The position numbers and the translations under genes were made by a program. A stretch of DNA of 40,816 nt from Ilumatobacteraceae bacterium (GTDB taxonomy: Bacteria > Actinomycetota > Acidimicrobiia > Acidimicrobiales > Iamiaceae), in assembly GCA_025463265.1 (NCBI GenBank), contig JAOBWH010000011.1, forward strand, positions 1 to 40,816. Reading direction: 5' to 3'. Under the pieces are notes generated by a model, which made no database searches, was not told the DNA's origin, and worked only from the letters and a program-made list of their open reading frames with translations. The first letter of the stretch is position 1. Each line of letters opens with the position of its first letter. Of this stretch, positions 1 to 7,691 are shown piece by piece.

Positions 1-1067
1 CAGCCTTGCTCGGTGTCTTCGGCCAACCAGATCTGCCCCCCGAACCGGGTGACGATCTTGTGGCACAGCGCCAGGCCGATCCCGGTGCCGGGGTACTGCG
101 CACGCCCGTGCAGGCGCTTGAACATGAGGAACACCCGCTTGCGGTGCTCCGGTGCGATGCCGATGCCGTTGTCCGCCACCGAGAAGCGCCAGGCGCCGGT
201 GGTGCGCGTGGCGGTGACCCGGACGTGGGCCGGCACGTCGGGTGCAACGAACTTCAGCGCGTTGGACAGGAGGTTCTGGAAGACCTGGGACAGCTGACCG
301 GGATCGCCCTGGACGACGGGCAGCTCGCCCACCTCGACCGTTGCGGCCGCCTCGCCGATGGCCTGCTCGAGATCGGCCACCGCCGAGCGCACGAGGCCGT
401 CGCAGTCCACCGGGCGCCGGACGGCGACGTCGAACCCGGATCGGGAGTAGGCGAGCAGGTCATCGATCAGGGCCTTCATCCGGTTCGCGCCGTCGACGGC
501 GTACCCGATGAACTCATCGGCATCGGCGTCGAGCTGGCCTTCGTACCGGGCGGCGAGCAGCCCCACGTAGCTCGACACCATCCGCAGCGGTTCGGAGAGG
601 TCGTGCGATGCCACGTAGGCGAACTGCGCCAGGTCGGTGTTGGATCGCTCCAGCTCGGCGAGCAGCTTGTCGACCAGGTCGCGATGGCGTCGGTCCTCGG
701 TCACGTCCCGGGCGGCGCAGTGCACCTGGGCGTTGGCCGGGTCCGATCGGGCGCTCCAGGCGAGCCACCGGTAGGACCCGTCCTGACGCCGGTAGCGGTT
801 CTCGAACGCCGGGACGTCGTGCCCGGCCAGGAGCTCGTCGGCGCGCTCGAGCGTGGCGTCCAGGTCATCGGGGTGGACGTGGTCGAACGACGAGGTCCCG
901 AGCAGGTCGGCCTCGTCGCCGCCGAGGCCGGCGAGCAGCGAGGCGTTCGCCGCGGTGATGCAGCCGTCGAACCGGACGGTGCACAGCATCTCGAGCGAAC
1001 TGCCGAACGCCTCCCCGGTCGCAGGACGCGGGTGACCATCGAGGAGCGGTGTTGAGCCTGTGGTCAT
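1..1067 (-). CDS. PAS-domain sensor histidine kinase, C-terminus cut off by the window edge
   Basis: The minus-strand frame is open from an ATG at 1067 to the window edge (about 355 residues). Residues about 25-125 form a PAS domain (FDHVHPDDLD, then RYRRQDGSYRWLAW). The HisKA segment follows, with phospho-acceptor His155 in FAYVASHDLSEPLRM, the H-box style of bacteriophytochrome-like kinases. Next come the N box (QVFQNLLSNALKF), G1 (VADNGIGIAP) and G2 (GTGIGLALCHKIV). No membrane segment is visible, so it is probably a cytoplasmic sensor that autophosphorylates and passes phosphate to a response regulator. It diverges from the OmpR-type regulator at 1269, but that protein lacks the receiver aspartate, so the two may not be a simple phosphotransfer pair. 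The few residues after the G2 box lie outside the window. Confidence 0.9.
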   Translation of the reverse strand, partial: MTTGSTPLLDGHPRPATGEAFGSSLEMLCTVRFDGCITAANASLLAGLGGDEADLLGTSSFDHVHPDDLDATLERADELLAGHDVPAFENRYRRQDGSYRWLAWSARSDPANAQVHCAARDVTEDRRHRDLVDKLLAELERSNTDLAQFAYVASHDLSEPLRMVSSYVGLLAARYEGQLDADADEFIGYAVDGANRMKALIDDLLAYSRSGFDVAVRRPVDCDGLVRSAVADLEQAIGEAAATVEVGELPVVQGDPGQLSQVFQNLLSNALKFVAPDVPAHVRVTATRTTGAWRFSVADNGIGIAPEHRKRVFLMFKRLHGRAQYPGTGIGLALCHKIVTRFGGQIWLAEDTEQG

Positions 1068-1199
1068 GTCTGCCGATCTCTGGGGACCGGCTGCGGGCGA
1101 TCTGGCAGGGGCCAGGAGTGTGCCATCGCGCATCGGTCTCTCCCATTGTCGGCCCGATCGGACCGGAGTGCTGGCTTCCTCCGATGTGTTGTGCGTTCG

Positions 1200-1220
1200 T
1201 TGACATCGGGCGGGGATGTC
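1200..1220. promoter_or_regulatory. Inverted repeat overlapping a TTGACA box between divergent kinase and regulator genes
   Basis: GACATC (1202-1207) and GATGTC (1215-1220) form a perfect 6-bp inverted repeat with a 7-nt spacer. It overlaps a consensus-like -35 hexamer TTGACA at 1200-1205 upstream of the regulator gene. No good -10 hexamer stands at the usual distance, so promoter assignment is weak. The arrangement would suit an operator, possibly autoregulatory. Confidence 0.35.
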
Positions 1221-1268
1221 TGCTCGGGCCCCGACGGGGGTACGGCCCTCCCGAAAAGGGGGGTGTCC

Positions 1269-1976
1269 ATGCGGCAGGTGGTGGCGATCGCACTCGACGA
1301 TGGGGCGGCTCGGACCGAGCTCGCCACCGTCCTCTCGGCGCTGGACCTCAGCGTGATCGAGGCCAGCACCGCCGACGAGAGCCTGGTCGCCGTGCGCGAG
1401 GGCGGAGCCAGTGTCGTCGTGGTCGGTCTGGGTCTGCCCGACCAGGCCACGTTCCAGGCGATCGCGGCGTACCGGCACCTCGTGCCGGACCTCCACCTCA
1501 TCGTCCTCGCCTACTCGGGAGGGCACGACGTCCACATGCGGTGCTTCGCCGCCGGCGCCGACGACGTGGTCGCCGACCCCTACGACATCTCCGAGCTGTC
1601 GGCTCGCGTGCTCGCCGGGGCCCGTCGGTCCCGCACGCCGAACCGGCCGGTCTTGCGGTTCGCCGACCTCGAGCTGGATCTGCTCGCCCACGAGGTCCGG
1701 CTTCACGGCCGGATCGTGCCGCTGACCCGTCTGGAGTTCGACCTGTTCCGGTTCCTGGCGCTGCACCCCGGGCGCACCTACTCCCGCGACCAGATCCTGA
1801 GCGCGGTCTGGGGCTCGTCAGCCGCGGCGCAGCGCCAGACCACGGTCACCGAGCACGTGCGGCGCCTGCGCACCAAGCTCGACCGTGCTCCGGGGCAGCG
1901 CAGCTGGATCTCGACCGTGCGCGGGCGGGGCTACCACTTCGACCCGCAACCGGCGAGGGAGCTCGTCGCCTCCTGA
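1269..1976 (+). CDS. OmpR/PhoB-type response regulator with degenerate receiver domain
   Basis: The protein has 235 residues. The ATG at 1269 follows a strong purine tract (AAAAGGGGGG), which decides this start over the ATG at 1146. Residues 1-120 have the receiver fold: the acidic pair in ALDDG, the GADD segment, and an SELSARVLAG helix. The active site is degenerate. The phospho-Asp position in VVVVGLGLPD is Gly, the conserved Thr/Ser position in VLAYSG is Ala, and the conserved Lys before Pro is Asp (VADPYD). Residues about 135-230 are an intact winged helix (LTRLEFDLFRFLALHPGR, then VTEHVRRLRTKL and TVRGRGYHF). It probably binds DNA independently of phosphorylation, as in atypical OmpR regulators. 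The divergent kinase at 1067 may or may not signal to it. Confidence 0.88.
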   Translation: MRQVVAIALDDGAARTELATVLSALDLSVIEASTADESLVAVREGGASVVVVGLGLPDQATFQAIAAYRHLVPDLHLIVLAYSGGHDVHMRCFAAGADDVVADPYDISELSARVLAGARRSRTPNRPVLRFADLELDLLAHEVRLHGRIVPLTRLEFDLFRFLALHPGRTYSRDQILSAVWGSSAAAQRQTTVTEHVRRLRTKLDRAPGQRSWISTVRGRGYHFDPQPARELVAS

Positions 1977-1996
1977 CCGCCCTGCGGGAGCGCCCC

Positions 1997-3985
1997 TCAG
2001 GGGAAGCGGTTGGCGTAGGTCCCGCTGTCGAGGAGGGCGGCGGCCAGCGGGAACGGCACGGCTGGGTGGCCGACCTGCGCCCGCCAGTAGTCGAACGACG
2101 CCGGCGTGGGGAGCGCCCGGTACATGCCGACGAACAGCAGGACGGTGTCGGTCTGCGGTGCCATGACCCGGATGCCCTCGGACGATTCGGAGAACTGCAC
2201 CATGACCGCACCCCTCGTGAGGGCCTTGGTGTCGAGCTTGGCCACCCAGTGCGAGAGGCCGGCGGCATCGGCGGAGCGTCCGAGGACGTTCTGGTAGACG
2301 AGCTTCACGAAGTCGGTGTTCGACAGCGATCCGTAGGTGTTCTGGAACTCGCTCGACTTGGCGAACAGCTGGGCGATCGCGTTGAGCGTGGCGCCGTTGT
2401 GCTTCTTGTTCAGCCAGTAGGCGAAGCCGCTCTTGTCGGGCGCCCGGAGGAAGAAGGCCCAGTAGAGACGCATCACCGGGGCCCGTTCCGTGGCGAACGG
2501 TGCCCGGGTCGCCCGCTGGATGATGAAGCGCTCGGGTGACAGCTCGCCGTTGGTGATCTCGCCGATCCCGCCGGACAGCTCACCTGCGGTGGGGGTCCGC
2601 CCGTCGAAGTCCTGGTACTGCTGGGACACGAAGTTGGCCATCGAGGAGAACGGGCCGATGTCGACGGAGGTGTCGGTCAGGAAGGCGTCGTAGGTCTTGT
2701 TCGAATCCTCTCGCACGAGGTCATCGGAGTCCGAGGTGTAGCCCACCCTCCGGCCGGTCTGATCGGTGACCACCTCGGTCGTGAAGTTGGCCGTGCTCGG
2801 CTTGCCGTCGGGTCGCGTGTTGATGAGCTTCGTGAAATCGGTGGCGATGTTGCGGGAGTACACGTTGGGGCTCGTGCCGTCGCCGGCAGGGAGGGTCACG
2901 TCGTCGCCCTTCGATGTCCACACGACCACGTTGCCGTCCCGGCTGATCGCGGTGCCGATGAACGTCCCGACGGAGATCTGACCGCCGAAGGCGTTGAGGC
3001 TCACCCGCTCGATGGCGCCGTTGGACCGCGTCCAGGCGAACACGTCGCCGTGGCCGTTGGTGTCACCGGACACCAGGTTGGATGCGTTCGACTGGAAGGC
3101 CACGACGGACCCGTTGTTGCTGATGGCCGGGACACCCGAGTCGGCGTTGCCCTGCGTCGCACCGGCGACGCTGACCCGCGTGGTGGTGTTCGACGCGAGC
3201 GACCGGAGGAACACGTCGTAGTGGGCGTTGGTGTCGCCGGCCACCAGGTTCGTGGCCCCCGAGACGAAGGCGACGTTGTTGCCGTCTCCGCTCAACGACG
3301 GGAGGCTGGTGATGCCGTTGCCCTGGACCGACGCCGATGACACGCTCACCCGAGCGGTGGTGCCACCGAACCAGGACCGCACGAAGACGTCCTGCTTCGC
3401 GTTGGTGTCCCCGCTCACGAGGTTCGTGGCCGCCGAGTCGAAGGCCACCTTGTCGCCGAGGCCGCTCATCGACGGGTCCTGGCTGTCGGCGTTGCCCTGC
3501 ACCTCAGCGGACGAGACGCTGATCAGCTGGGTGGAGCTGGCGTCCATGTTGCGGAGGAACACGTCCCGATGGCCGTTGGTGTCGGTCTTCACCAGGTTCG
3601 TGGCCCCCGAGGCGAACGCGATCCACTTCCCGTCGTCGCTGATCGCGGGGTCGTCGCTGTAGGCGTTGGGGACGGTGCCCGGCGTGTACGCCGGAGAGAC
3701 CAGCACCTCGGCGCCGGACCACTCGTCTCGACGGACGATCTGGGCCGTCGACCCGGCGCCCGTGATCGACGGGGCGACCATGGCGAAGACCGTGTACCGG
3801 CCGTCCGGGGTCACTGCGAGGCCAGCCCCCTTGGATGCCTGCGCACCGTTGGGCAGGACCGACACGCGAGACGTGATCTGGAACGTGGGCTTCACGATCG
3901 CGTGCGCCGGTGAGGCAGGCAGCGCCACCGCGAGGGAGCTCGCAGCGAGCGCCCCGAACAGGACCTTCTTCGGACTGGGCATCAT
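1997..3985 (-). CDS. Secreted beta-propeller (TolB/PD40-like) protein with C-terminal DUF4214 domain
   Basis: The protein has 662 residues. The ATG at 3985 follows GAGGAGC at good spacing; a second Met follows at once. A Sec signal peptide is clear (MMPSPKKVLF, hydrophobic stretch, then ASPAHA, cleavage near residue 29). Residues about 60-440 are propeller blades of WD40-like PD40/TolB type. Four blades share an ATNLVxGDTNxxxDVF motif at residues 128, 187, 244 and 301, with a period of 57-59 residues. Residues about 450-655 match DUF4214, seen as YWAFFLRAPDKSGFAYWL and VYQNVLGRSADAAGLSHW; this domain is often found in secreted or surface proteins and its function is not settled. The role is unknown; extracellular binding or adhesion is an inference. 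A perfect inverted repeat sits about 80 bp upstream of the start. Confidence 0.88.
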   Translation of the reverse strand: MMPSPKKVLFGALAASSLAVALPASPAHAIVKPTFQITSRVSVLPNGAQASKGAGLAVTPDGRYTVFAMVAPSITGAGSTAQIVRRDEWSGAEVLVSPAYTPGTVPNAYSDDPAISDDGKWIAFASGATNLVKTDTNGHRDVFLRNMDASSTQLISVSSAEVQGNADSQDPSMSGLGDKVAFDSAATNLVSGDTNAKQDVFVRSWFGGTTARVSVSSASVQGNGITSLPSLSGDGNNVAFVSGATNLVAGDTNAHYDVFLRSLASNTTTRVSVAGATQGNADSGVPAISNNGSVVAFQSNASNLVSGDTNGHGDVFAWTRSNGAIERVSLNAFGGQISVGTFIGTAISRDGNVVVWTSKGDDVTLPAGDGTSPNVYSRNIATDFTKLINTRPDGKPSTANFTTEVVTDQTGRRVGYTSDSDDLVREDSNKTYDAFLTDTSVDIGPFSSMANFVSQQYQDFDGRTPTAGELSGGIGEITNGELSPERFIIQRATRAPFATERAPVMRLYWAFFLRAPDKSGFAYWLNKKHNGATLNAIAQLFAKSSEFQNTYGSLSNTDFVKLVYQNVLGRSADAAGLSHWVAKLDTKALTRGAVMVQFSESSEGIRVMAPQTDTVLLFVGMYRALPTPASFDYWRAQVGHPAVPFPLAAALLDSGTYANRFP
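2996..3652 (-). repeat. Four in-frame propeller-blade repeats of 57-59 codons
   Basis: Blades at residues about 112-330 of the secreted propeller protein repeat the order: SxDGxxVAF, then ATNLV, GDTN, DVFLR, and RVSV/ISVSS with QGN. The GDTNxxxD segment resembles an Asp/Asn-rich calcium-type loop. The likeness is at protein level, and spacing is regular at 59, 57 and 57 residues. Confidence 0.75.
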
Positions 3986-4063
3986 GCTCCTCGACGGCGG
4001 TGCGAGCGCTGGGCGCGCTCACTTCGGCCAACCGACAGCCTGTGCCTCCTCGGCCCGCACCGG

Positions 4064-4082
4064 ATGAGTAGCGCCTACTCAT
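4064..4082. promoter_or_regulatory. Perfect 8-bp inverted repeat, possible operator upstream of the propeller/DUF4214 gene
   Basis: ATGAGTAG (4064-4071) and CTACTCAT (4075-4082) are exact reverse complements around a 3-nt centre CGC. The 3-nt centre is too short for a stable RNA loop, so a dimeric DNA-binding protein site is more likely than a terminator. It lies about 80 bp upstream of the start at 3985. A related GAGTAG sequence occurs upstream of the secreted protein at 24201 (around 24232), but the match is short. Confidence 0.45.
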
Positions 4083-4117
4083 TCTCCGAAACGGCCGAGC
4101 GTGATGTGCGAGCTGCC

Positions 4118-4145
4118 GCGGGGACCCGTCAGCGCGGGTCCCCGC
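4118..4145 (-). terminator. Strong hairpin just behind the hemerythrin gene
   Basis: GCGGGGACCC (4118-4127) and GGGTCCCCGC (4136-4145) form a perfect 10-bp GC-rich stem with an 8-nt loop. It begins 5 bases beyond the stop codon of the hemerythrin gene, read on the minus strand. There is no clear U-tract, which is common for terminators in high-GC actinobacteria. Confidence 0.7.
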
Positions 4146-4150
4146 GAGGC

Positions 4151-5161
4151 TCAGCTGCTCGCCCGCTTGGCGGCGGTGCTGGTGCGCTTGGCCGCGTTCG
4201 AGGCGGTCGTGGTGGTCCGCTTGGTGCCAGCCTTGGCCGTCTTGGTGGCCTTCTTGGCAGCGTTGGTGGCCGTGGTGGTGGTCCGCTTGGCGCCGGTCTT
4301 GGCCGACTTGGCGGTGCGAGCCGTGGTGGTCGCCGCACCCTTCGCCGCCGTGTTGGTGGCCTTGGCGCCGGACTTCGCCGAGTTGGACGTGGCGGTGGCG
4401 GCACCCTTGGCGGCGCTGGTGGTCGCCTTGGCGCCCGACCTGGCCGACTTGACGGTCGCCTTGCCGGTGCGGGCGGCGCGGTCGGTGGCCTCGGCAGCCG
4501 ACGAGCGGATGTTCGCCGCCGTCTTGCGAGCGGCGGGGGAGCCGGTCGGGGAGGTGCGGGGCTTGGCCCGCCCGGTGAACCGTGCGACGAGGTCCCCGGC
4601 GACGCTCACGCCGCCCTGGGCCAGACCGCTGACCGTGTCCGAGACACGATCGACGATGCCGGCGGCGTTGCCGGCGACGATGTTGCCCGGAGGCGTGTCG
4701 GGGGCCTCGGGGTGCGGGTGGGTGGGGGCGCTCTTCTTGGCGTCCTGCATCGCCTCGCCCAGGTCGGCGAGGTCGTTGCGGCCGAGCTTCGCCCGCACCT
4801 TGGGGAAGTACTCGCCCTCTTCCTCTTCGACGTGGTGGCGAACGTTCTCGATCAGGACGGTGACCTTGGCCTTGAACCGCTCGTGGCTGGGATCCATCGT
4901 CTCGAGCTCGGACAGGAGCCACTTCACGACGTGGTGCTCCTCGAGGCTCTCGAGCACGACGTCGTCGACCTCCTCGACGGTGCTGCGGGTGACCGGGTAG
5001 AAGAGCTGCTCTTCGATCGCGGCGTGGGTCGACAGCTCGGCGATGATCTGATCGACGATGCGCCGACGCTCGACGAGCGCGCCGTCGCCGGTGCCTTCGA
5101 AGCGCTTGAACAGCTTCTCGACGGTCTTGTGGTCGTCCTTGAGCAGGGTGATTGCATCCAT
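4151..5161 (-). CDS. Hemerythrin HHE protein with long histone-H1-like Lys/Ala/Thr-rich tail
   Basis: The protein has 336 residues. Residues 1-140 are a hemerythrin HHE four-helix bundle with metal-ligand-type residues: His11 (KDDHKTVE), His46 and Glu50 (STHAAIEEQLFYP), His76/77 (EEHHVVK), and His109/110 with an acidic run (VRHHVEEEEGEYFP). Such proteins bind a di-iron centre and oxygen or NO, often in stress responses. Residues about 145-215 are a linker. Residues about 218-336 are an almost pure Ala, Lys, Thr, Ser and Arg tail with repeats such as SGAKAT, AAKGAAT and AKRTTTTA, resembling eukaryotic H1 and bacterial nucleoid-protein tails. Nucleic-acid binding by the tail is an inference. 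It ends at a strong hairpin and diverges from the gene at 5331. No Shine-Dalgarno is obvious. Confidence 0.87.
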   Translation of the reverse strand: MDAITLLKDDHKTVEKLFKRFEGTGDGALVERRRIVDQIIAELSTHAAIEEQLFYPVTRSTVEEVDDVVLESLEEHHVVKWLLSELETMDPSHERFKAKVTVLIENVRHHVEEEEGEYFPKVRAKLGRNDLADLGEAMQDAKKSAPTHPHPEAPDTPPGNIVAGNAAGIVDRVSDTVSGLAQGGVSVAGDLVARFTGRAKPRTSPTGSPAARKTAANIRSSAAEATDRAARTGKATVKSARSGAKATTSAAKGAATATSNSAKSGAKATNTAAKGAATTTARTAKSAKTGAKRTTTTATNAAKKATKTAKAGTKRTTTTASNAAKRTSTAAKRASS

Positions 5162-5330
5162 GGGGCAGCGCTACCCGGGAGGGGCACATCTCAGTCACGC
5201 TCGGGCCTGCCGCTGCTTCGTCGGGTAGCAGCCCGGTCCCCAAGGAGAACGTGAGAAAATGTGTGCGGTCCTCGGCTCGGGCGTGCTCTCCAGGGTGACC
5301 GACAACGGAAGCACGCAGGAGATGAAGCAG

Positions 5331-5822
5331 ATGGCTCGATCCCGATCACTCACCATGGACGATTTCCACACCGCATGGGCGTCAACGTGCCAGCCCCACG
5401 TGAGCGGCGACATCGAGGCGGTCGCGCTGTTCAACCCGCCTGGTGCGGTGGCCGGCCAGGCCGCTGCGGTCGCCGGCCGGTCCGCTGGCGGCCTGCTGGG
5501 GCGCTTCGCCGCCGGGAAGGCTGCGGCTCGGACCACGGCTCCGTCCTCGGTCCCGGTTCCGCCGGTCGTCGTCGGCGCCGTCACCGCCGACGCCGTCGTC
5601 TTCTTCGAGGTCGAGGCGTCGCCGGACGCGGCGCAGATCCGGCTCATCGCGCCCTGGCAGTCCGGATCCCGGGCCGGGCTGAACCTCGAGGTGGCCCGCA
5701 AGCTCATGAGCGAACGGCTCACCTTCCGCTTCGCAGACGGCACGACGTTCGAGCTCGACGGCATGTTCACCCCGAAGTCGAAGGAACGTCCGTACCAGCC
5801 CTTCATCGACACCCTGCGCTGA
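5331..5822 (+). CDS. Conserved-looking small protein of unknown function
   Basis: The protein has 163 residues from the ATG at 5331, which follows AGGAG (5317-5321) with a 9-nt gap. A longer start at 5259, with AAGGAG at 5242, would add 24 residues and cannot be excluded. I do not recognise the family. There is no signal peptide. Residues about 35-65 form an Ala/Gly-rich, weakly hydrophobic stretch (AVAGQAAAVAGRSAGGLLG). The rest is soluble alpha/beta and ends with FRFADGTTFELDGMF and a Lys-rich tail before PFIDTLR, which could be a small PH- or lipocalin-like barrel. It diverges from the hemerythrin gene. Third-position GC and the two plausible ribosome sites support it as real coding sequence. 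Confidence 0.7.
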   Translation: MARSRSLTMDDFHTAWASTCQPHVSGDIEAVALFNPPGAVAGQAAAVAGRSAGGLLGRFAAGKAAARTTAPSSVPVPPVVVGAVTADAVVFFEVEASPDAAQIRLIAPWQSGSRAGLNLEVARKLMSERLTFRFADGTTFELDGMFTPKSKERPYQPFIDTLR

Positions 5823-6023
5823 CCCGACGCGGTCCTGGCGCCTCGGCTGCGGTCGAGCGGGTGGACCGCCGCATCGCCTCGGAGGCGACCGGGCTCCGGC
5901 CCCGATCTCTTGGCGTCCGGTCTCCGGGTGGCGCTGCCGCCAGGGGACGAGGTCCGTATGGCCCATGGACCCGCCGCCGGACCTGCCGACTCTCTACTGA
6001 ACACCCCTCTCCTTGGAGACAGC

Positions 6024-6386
6024 ATGCGACTTCGCCATCAACGCCCGGGCCCTAGCGCGGTCTCTGCTCGCCGTCGATGGGAGAAGGGGGCGTCACTCGT
6101 GGAGTACGCCCTGCTCGTCGCGCTCATCGCCGTCGTGTGCATCGTCGCCGTGACCTTCCTCGGGAGCAGCGCCAGCGGCAAGTTCGACAAGGGCGGCAAG
6201 GCGATCAACGGCACGGCGGGAGGAGGCGGCGGCGCCGGGAACGCCGCCGCAGGTGCCTTCGCCCAAGCTTGCAGCGCAGGTGGCGGGGAGTGGTCGCACT
6301 CAGGAACGGGGTCGGGGTACACCCTCACCTGCACCGGCGGGACGCAGGACGGCACCAGCGGCACCTTCGACCTGAGCCAACCCTGA
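6024..6386 (+). CDS. Flp/Fap-family type IVb pilin, orphan
   Basis: The protein has 120 residues. The ATG at 6024 follows TTGGAG at 6012-6017. Residues about 19-45 carry the Flp prepilin signature: a basic leader (RRRWEKG), then the prepilin-peptidase site and hydrophobic helix ASLVEYALLVALIAVV with the conserved Glu at position 5 of the mature protein. Flp pilins are processed by a TadV-type peptidase and assembled by the Tad secretion machine. The mature protein is longer than usual for Flp (about 100 residues instead of 50-60). The extra part has a Gly-rich stretch (TAGGGGGAGNAAAG) and two Cys (ACSAGG, LTCTGG) that could form a disulfide. No tad genes lie in the window, so assembly genes must be elsewhere. 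Confidence 0.88.
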   Translation: MRLRHQRPGPSAVSARRRWEKGASLVEYALLVALIAVVCIVAVTFLGSSASGKFDKGGKAINGTAGGGGGAGNAAAGAFAQACSAGGGEWSHSGTGSGYTLTCTGGTQDGTSGTFDLSQP

Positions 6387-6451
6387 CCCGGGCACGATCC
6401 GCCAGGGCCCAGCTCGACCGGGTCTGACTCGTCGTCGGCTCGCTGGGGCGG

Positions 6452-6492
6452 CGGTGGCACCACCGTCGTCCTCGCAAGGGTCCGGTCGGACC
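6452..6492. terminator. Two hairpins between convergent pilin and lipoprotein genes
   Basis: CGGTGG/CCACCG (6452-6465, 2-nt centre) and GGTCC/GGACC (6479-6492, 4-nt loop) lie in the 115-bp gap between two convergent genes. They could end transcription from both sides. There is no U-tract and the stems are short, so this is a modest call. Confidence 0.4.
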
Positions 6493-6501
6493 GGCGGGTC
6501 C

Positions 6502-7434
6502 TCAGGTCTCGATGGGGACGAGGAGGAACTCGAGGTCGGTTCCGTTCGCGCTGTACACGAAGGCGTAGGCGGAATCGCCGGCCTCGAGGTCGGTGGTGGC
6601 GGGGCCGACCTCGGGTGGGCCGGTGCAGTCGTTGTCATCGAACGCGTAGGCGGCGAGGTTCACCGCGCCGGGCTCGACGGGGTAGCGCAGGGTGCTGGTG
6701 CCGCCGACGAGGGTGGAGGATTCGTCTTCGTCTTCGAGGCAACCCGAGCCGGGGGTGCCGAACGTGAACCCGTCGGTGTCGCCCCCGAGGTTCTCGATGG
6801 CGCTGGCGTTGCCGAGCAGCAGTCCCTTGTCACCGGGGGCGGGCTCGGTCGCCGCACCGTTGCTGGACGGGCCGGTCTGCTCGAAGAAGACCTGGGTGCT
6901 GCCGGTGCGGGCTCCTTCCATGGTCTCGCCAGCCGTCAACAAGATGGTGACCTGGTCTCCCTCGACGATGGTCTGGTCGACCTGCATCAGGCGGTCGTCG
7001 TCGCTGGTCTTGCCTTCGGGGTAGAGGCTGAACAGCGAGCGGCCGTCAGAGGTGGCGGGTGGAGCGAAGTAGTCGCCGGCTTCGCCGAACGGCACGGTCG
7101 CGGCGGGCTGGGCGTCTTCGGCGGCCGTGTAGCCCGCCAGGACCTCGACGGCACCGGGCTCGCCCTCTGCGGGGACGTAGAGGTTCACGATCCGGACCTT
7201 CGCTCCTTCCACGGTGCTCTCCGTCGGAGCGCCTCCGCCGGTGCCCTCCGAGGTGGTCACCGCCTCGTCGCCCTTCGACGCGGTCGTGGCGGTGCTGCCG
7301 TCGCTCGCCGAACCCCCGCCGCCGCACGCCGCGACCCCGGTGGCCACGACGACGGCGAGGGTGATGCCGAGCACTCGGCGGAGCGCCCCGTGGGGGGCGC
7401 GATGGGGTGACCGGCTCAGGGGTGACGTCTGCAT
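6502..7434 (-). CDS. Putative lipoprotein with DUF4397-like region
   Basis: The protein has 310 residues from the ATG at 7434; an in-frame ATG at 7452 is an alternative. The N-terminus has a basic region, a hydrophobic segment (LGITLAVVVATGV) and a lipobox ending AAC followed by Gly/Ser, so it should be lipid-anchored outside the membrane. A Ser/Thr/Gly-rich linker follows, typical of acidimicrobial lipoproteins. The region beginning VRIVNLYVPAEGEPGAVEVL and containing VPFGEAGDYF resembles DUF4397, a beta-sandwich repeat of secreted proteins. The C-terminal part has a Cys pair (SGCLEDED and DNDCTG). Function is unknown; extracytoplasmic binding is likely. It diverges from the glycan operon start about 310 bp away. 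Confidence 0.8.
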   Translation of the reverse strand: MQTSPLSRSPHRAPHGALRRVLGITLAVVVATGVAACGGGGSASDGSTATTASKGDEAVTTSEGTGGGAPTESTVEGAKVRIVNLYVPAEGEPGAVEVLAGYTAAEDAQPAATVPFGEAGDYFAPPATSDGRSLFSLYPEGKTSDDDRLMQVDQTIVEGDQVTILLTAGETMEGARTGSTQVFFEQTGPSSNGAATEPAPGDKGLLLGNASAIENLGGDTDGFTFGTPGSGCLEDEDESSTLVGGTSTLRYPVEPGAVNLAAYAFDDNDCTGPPEVGPATTDLEAGDSAYAFVYSANGTDLEFLLVPIET

Positions 7435-7655
7435 CCCCCCATCGTGGTACATCCTCACGGTGCTCGCCGGCATGGCCGGCCGGCCTGCGGATGCGTGCGA
7501 GGTCTCGGCCCCGGCGCCGATGCGGCTCCTCCGTCGCGTCAGCGTCGGATGGACGAAGGTGACCGTCCGACCTCGATCCTGACGCCAGAGTCAGCGTTCG
7601 ACGTGAGATCCTGCGTCTGACGAGGCCGCTTCGACGCTCTCCGTGAGGGTCGGCC

Positions 7656-7684
7656 TTGACGGCGCCACTTTCCGTGACCAGAAT
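7656..7684 (+). promoter_or_regulatory. Candidate sigma-A promoter of the glycan operon
   Basis: TTGACG (7656-7661) and CAGAAT (7679-7684) are separated by 17 bp, each close to vegetative consensus. Transcription would start near 7691, giving a leader of roughly 50 nt before the first gene at 7744. Predicted by eye only. Confidence 0.5.
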
Positions 7685-7691
7685 GGCGAGA

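Noticed and set aside
6-1055. Long open plus-strand frame across the histidine kinase
   Set aside because: It is the antisense shadow of the kinase; it has no domain logic, whereas the minus strand shows PAS, H, N and G boxes.
5195-6025. Minus-strand frame across the unknown small protein and pilin leader
   Set aside because: Low-complexity Ser/Arg/Pro shadow; the plus strand has ribosome sites and, for the pilin, a clear family signature.
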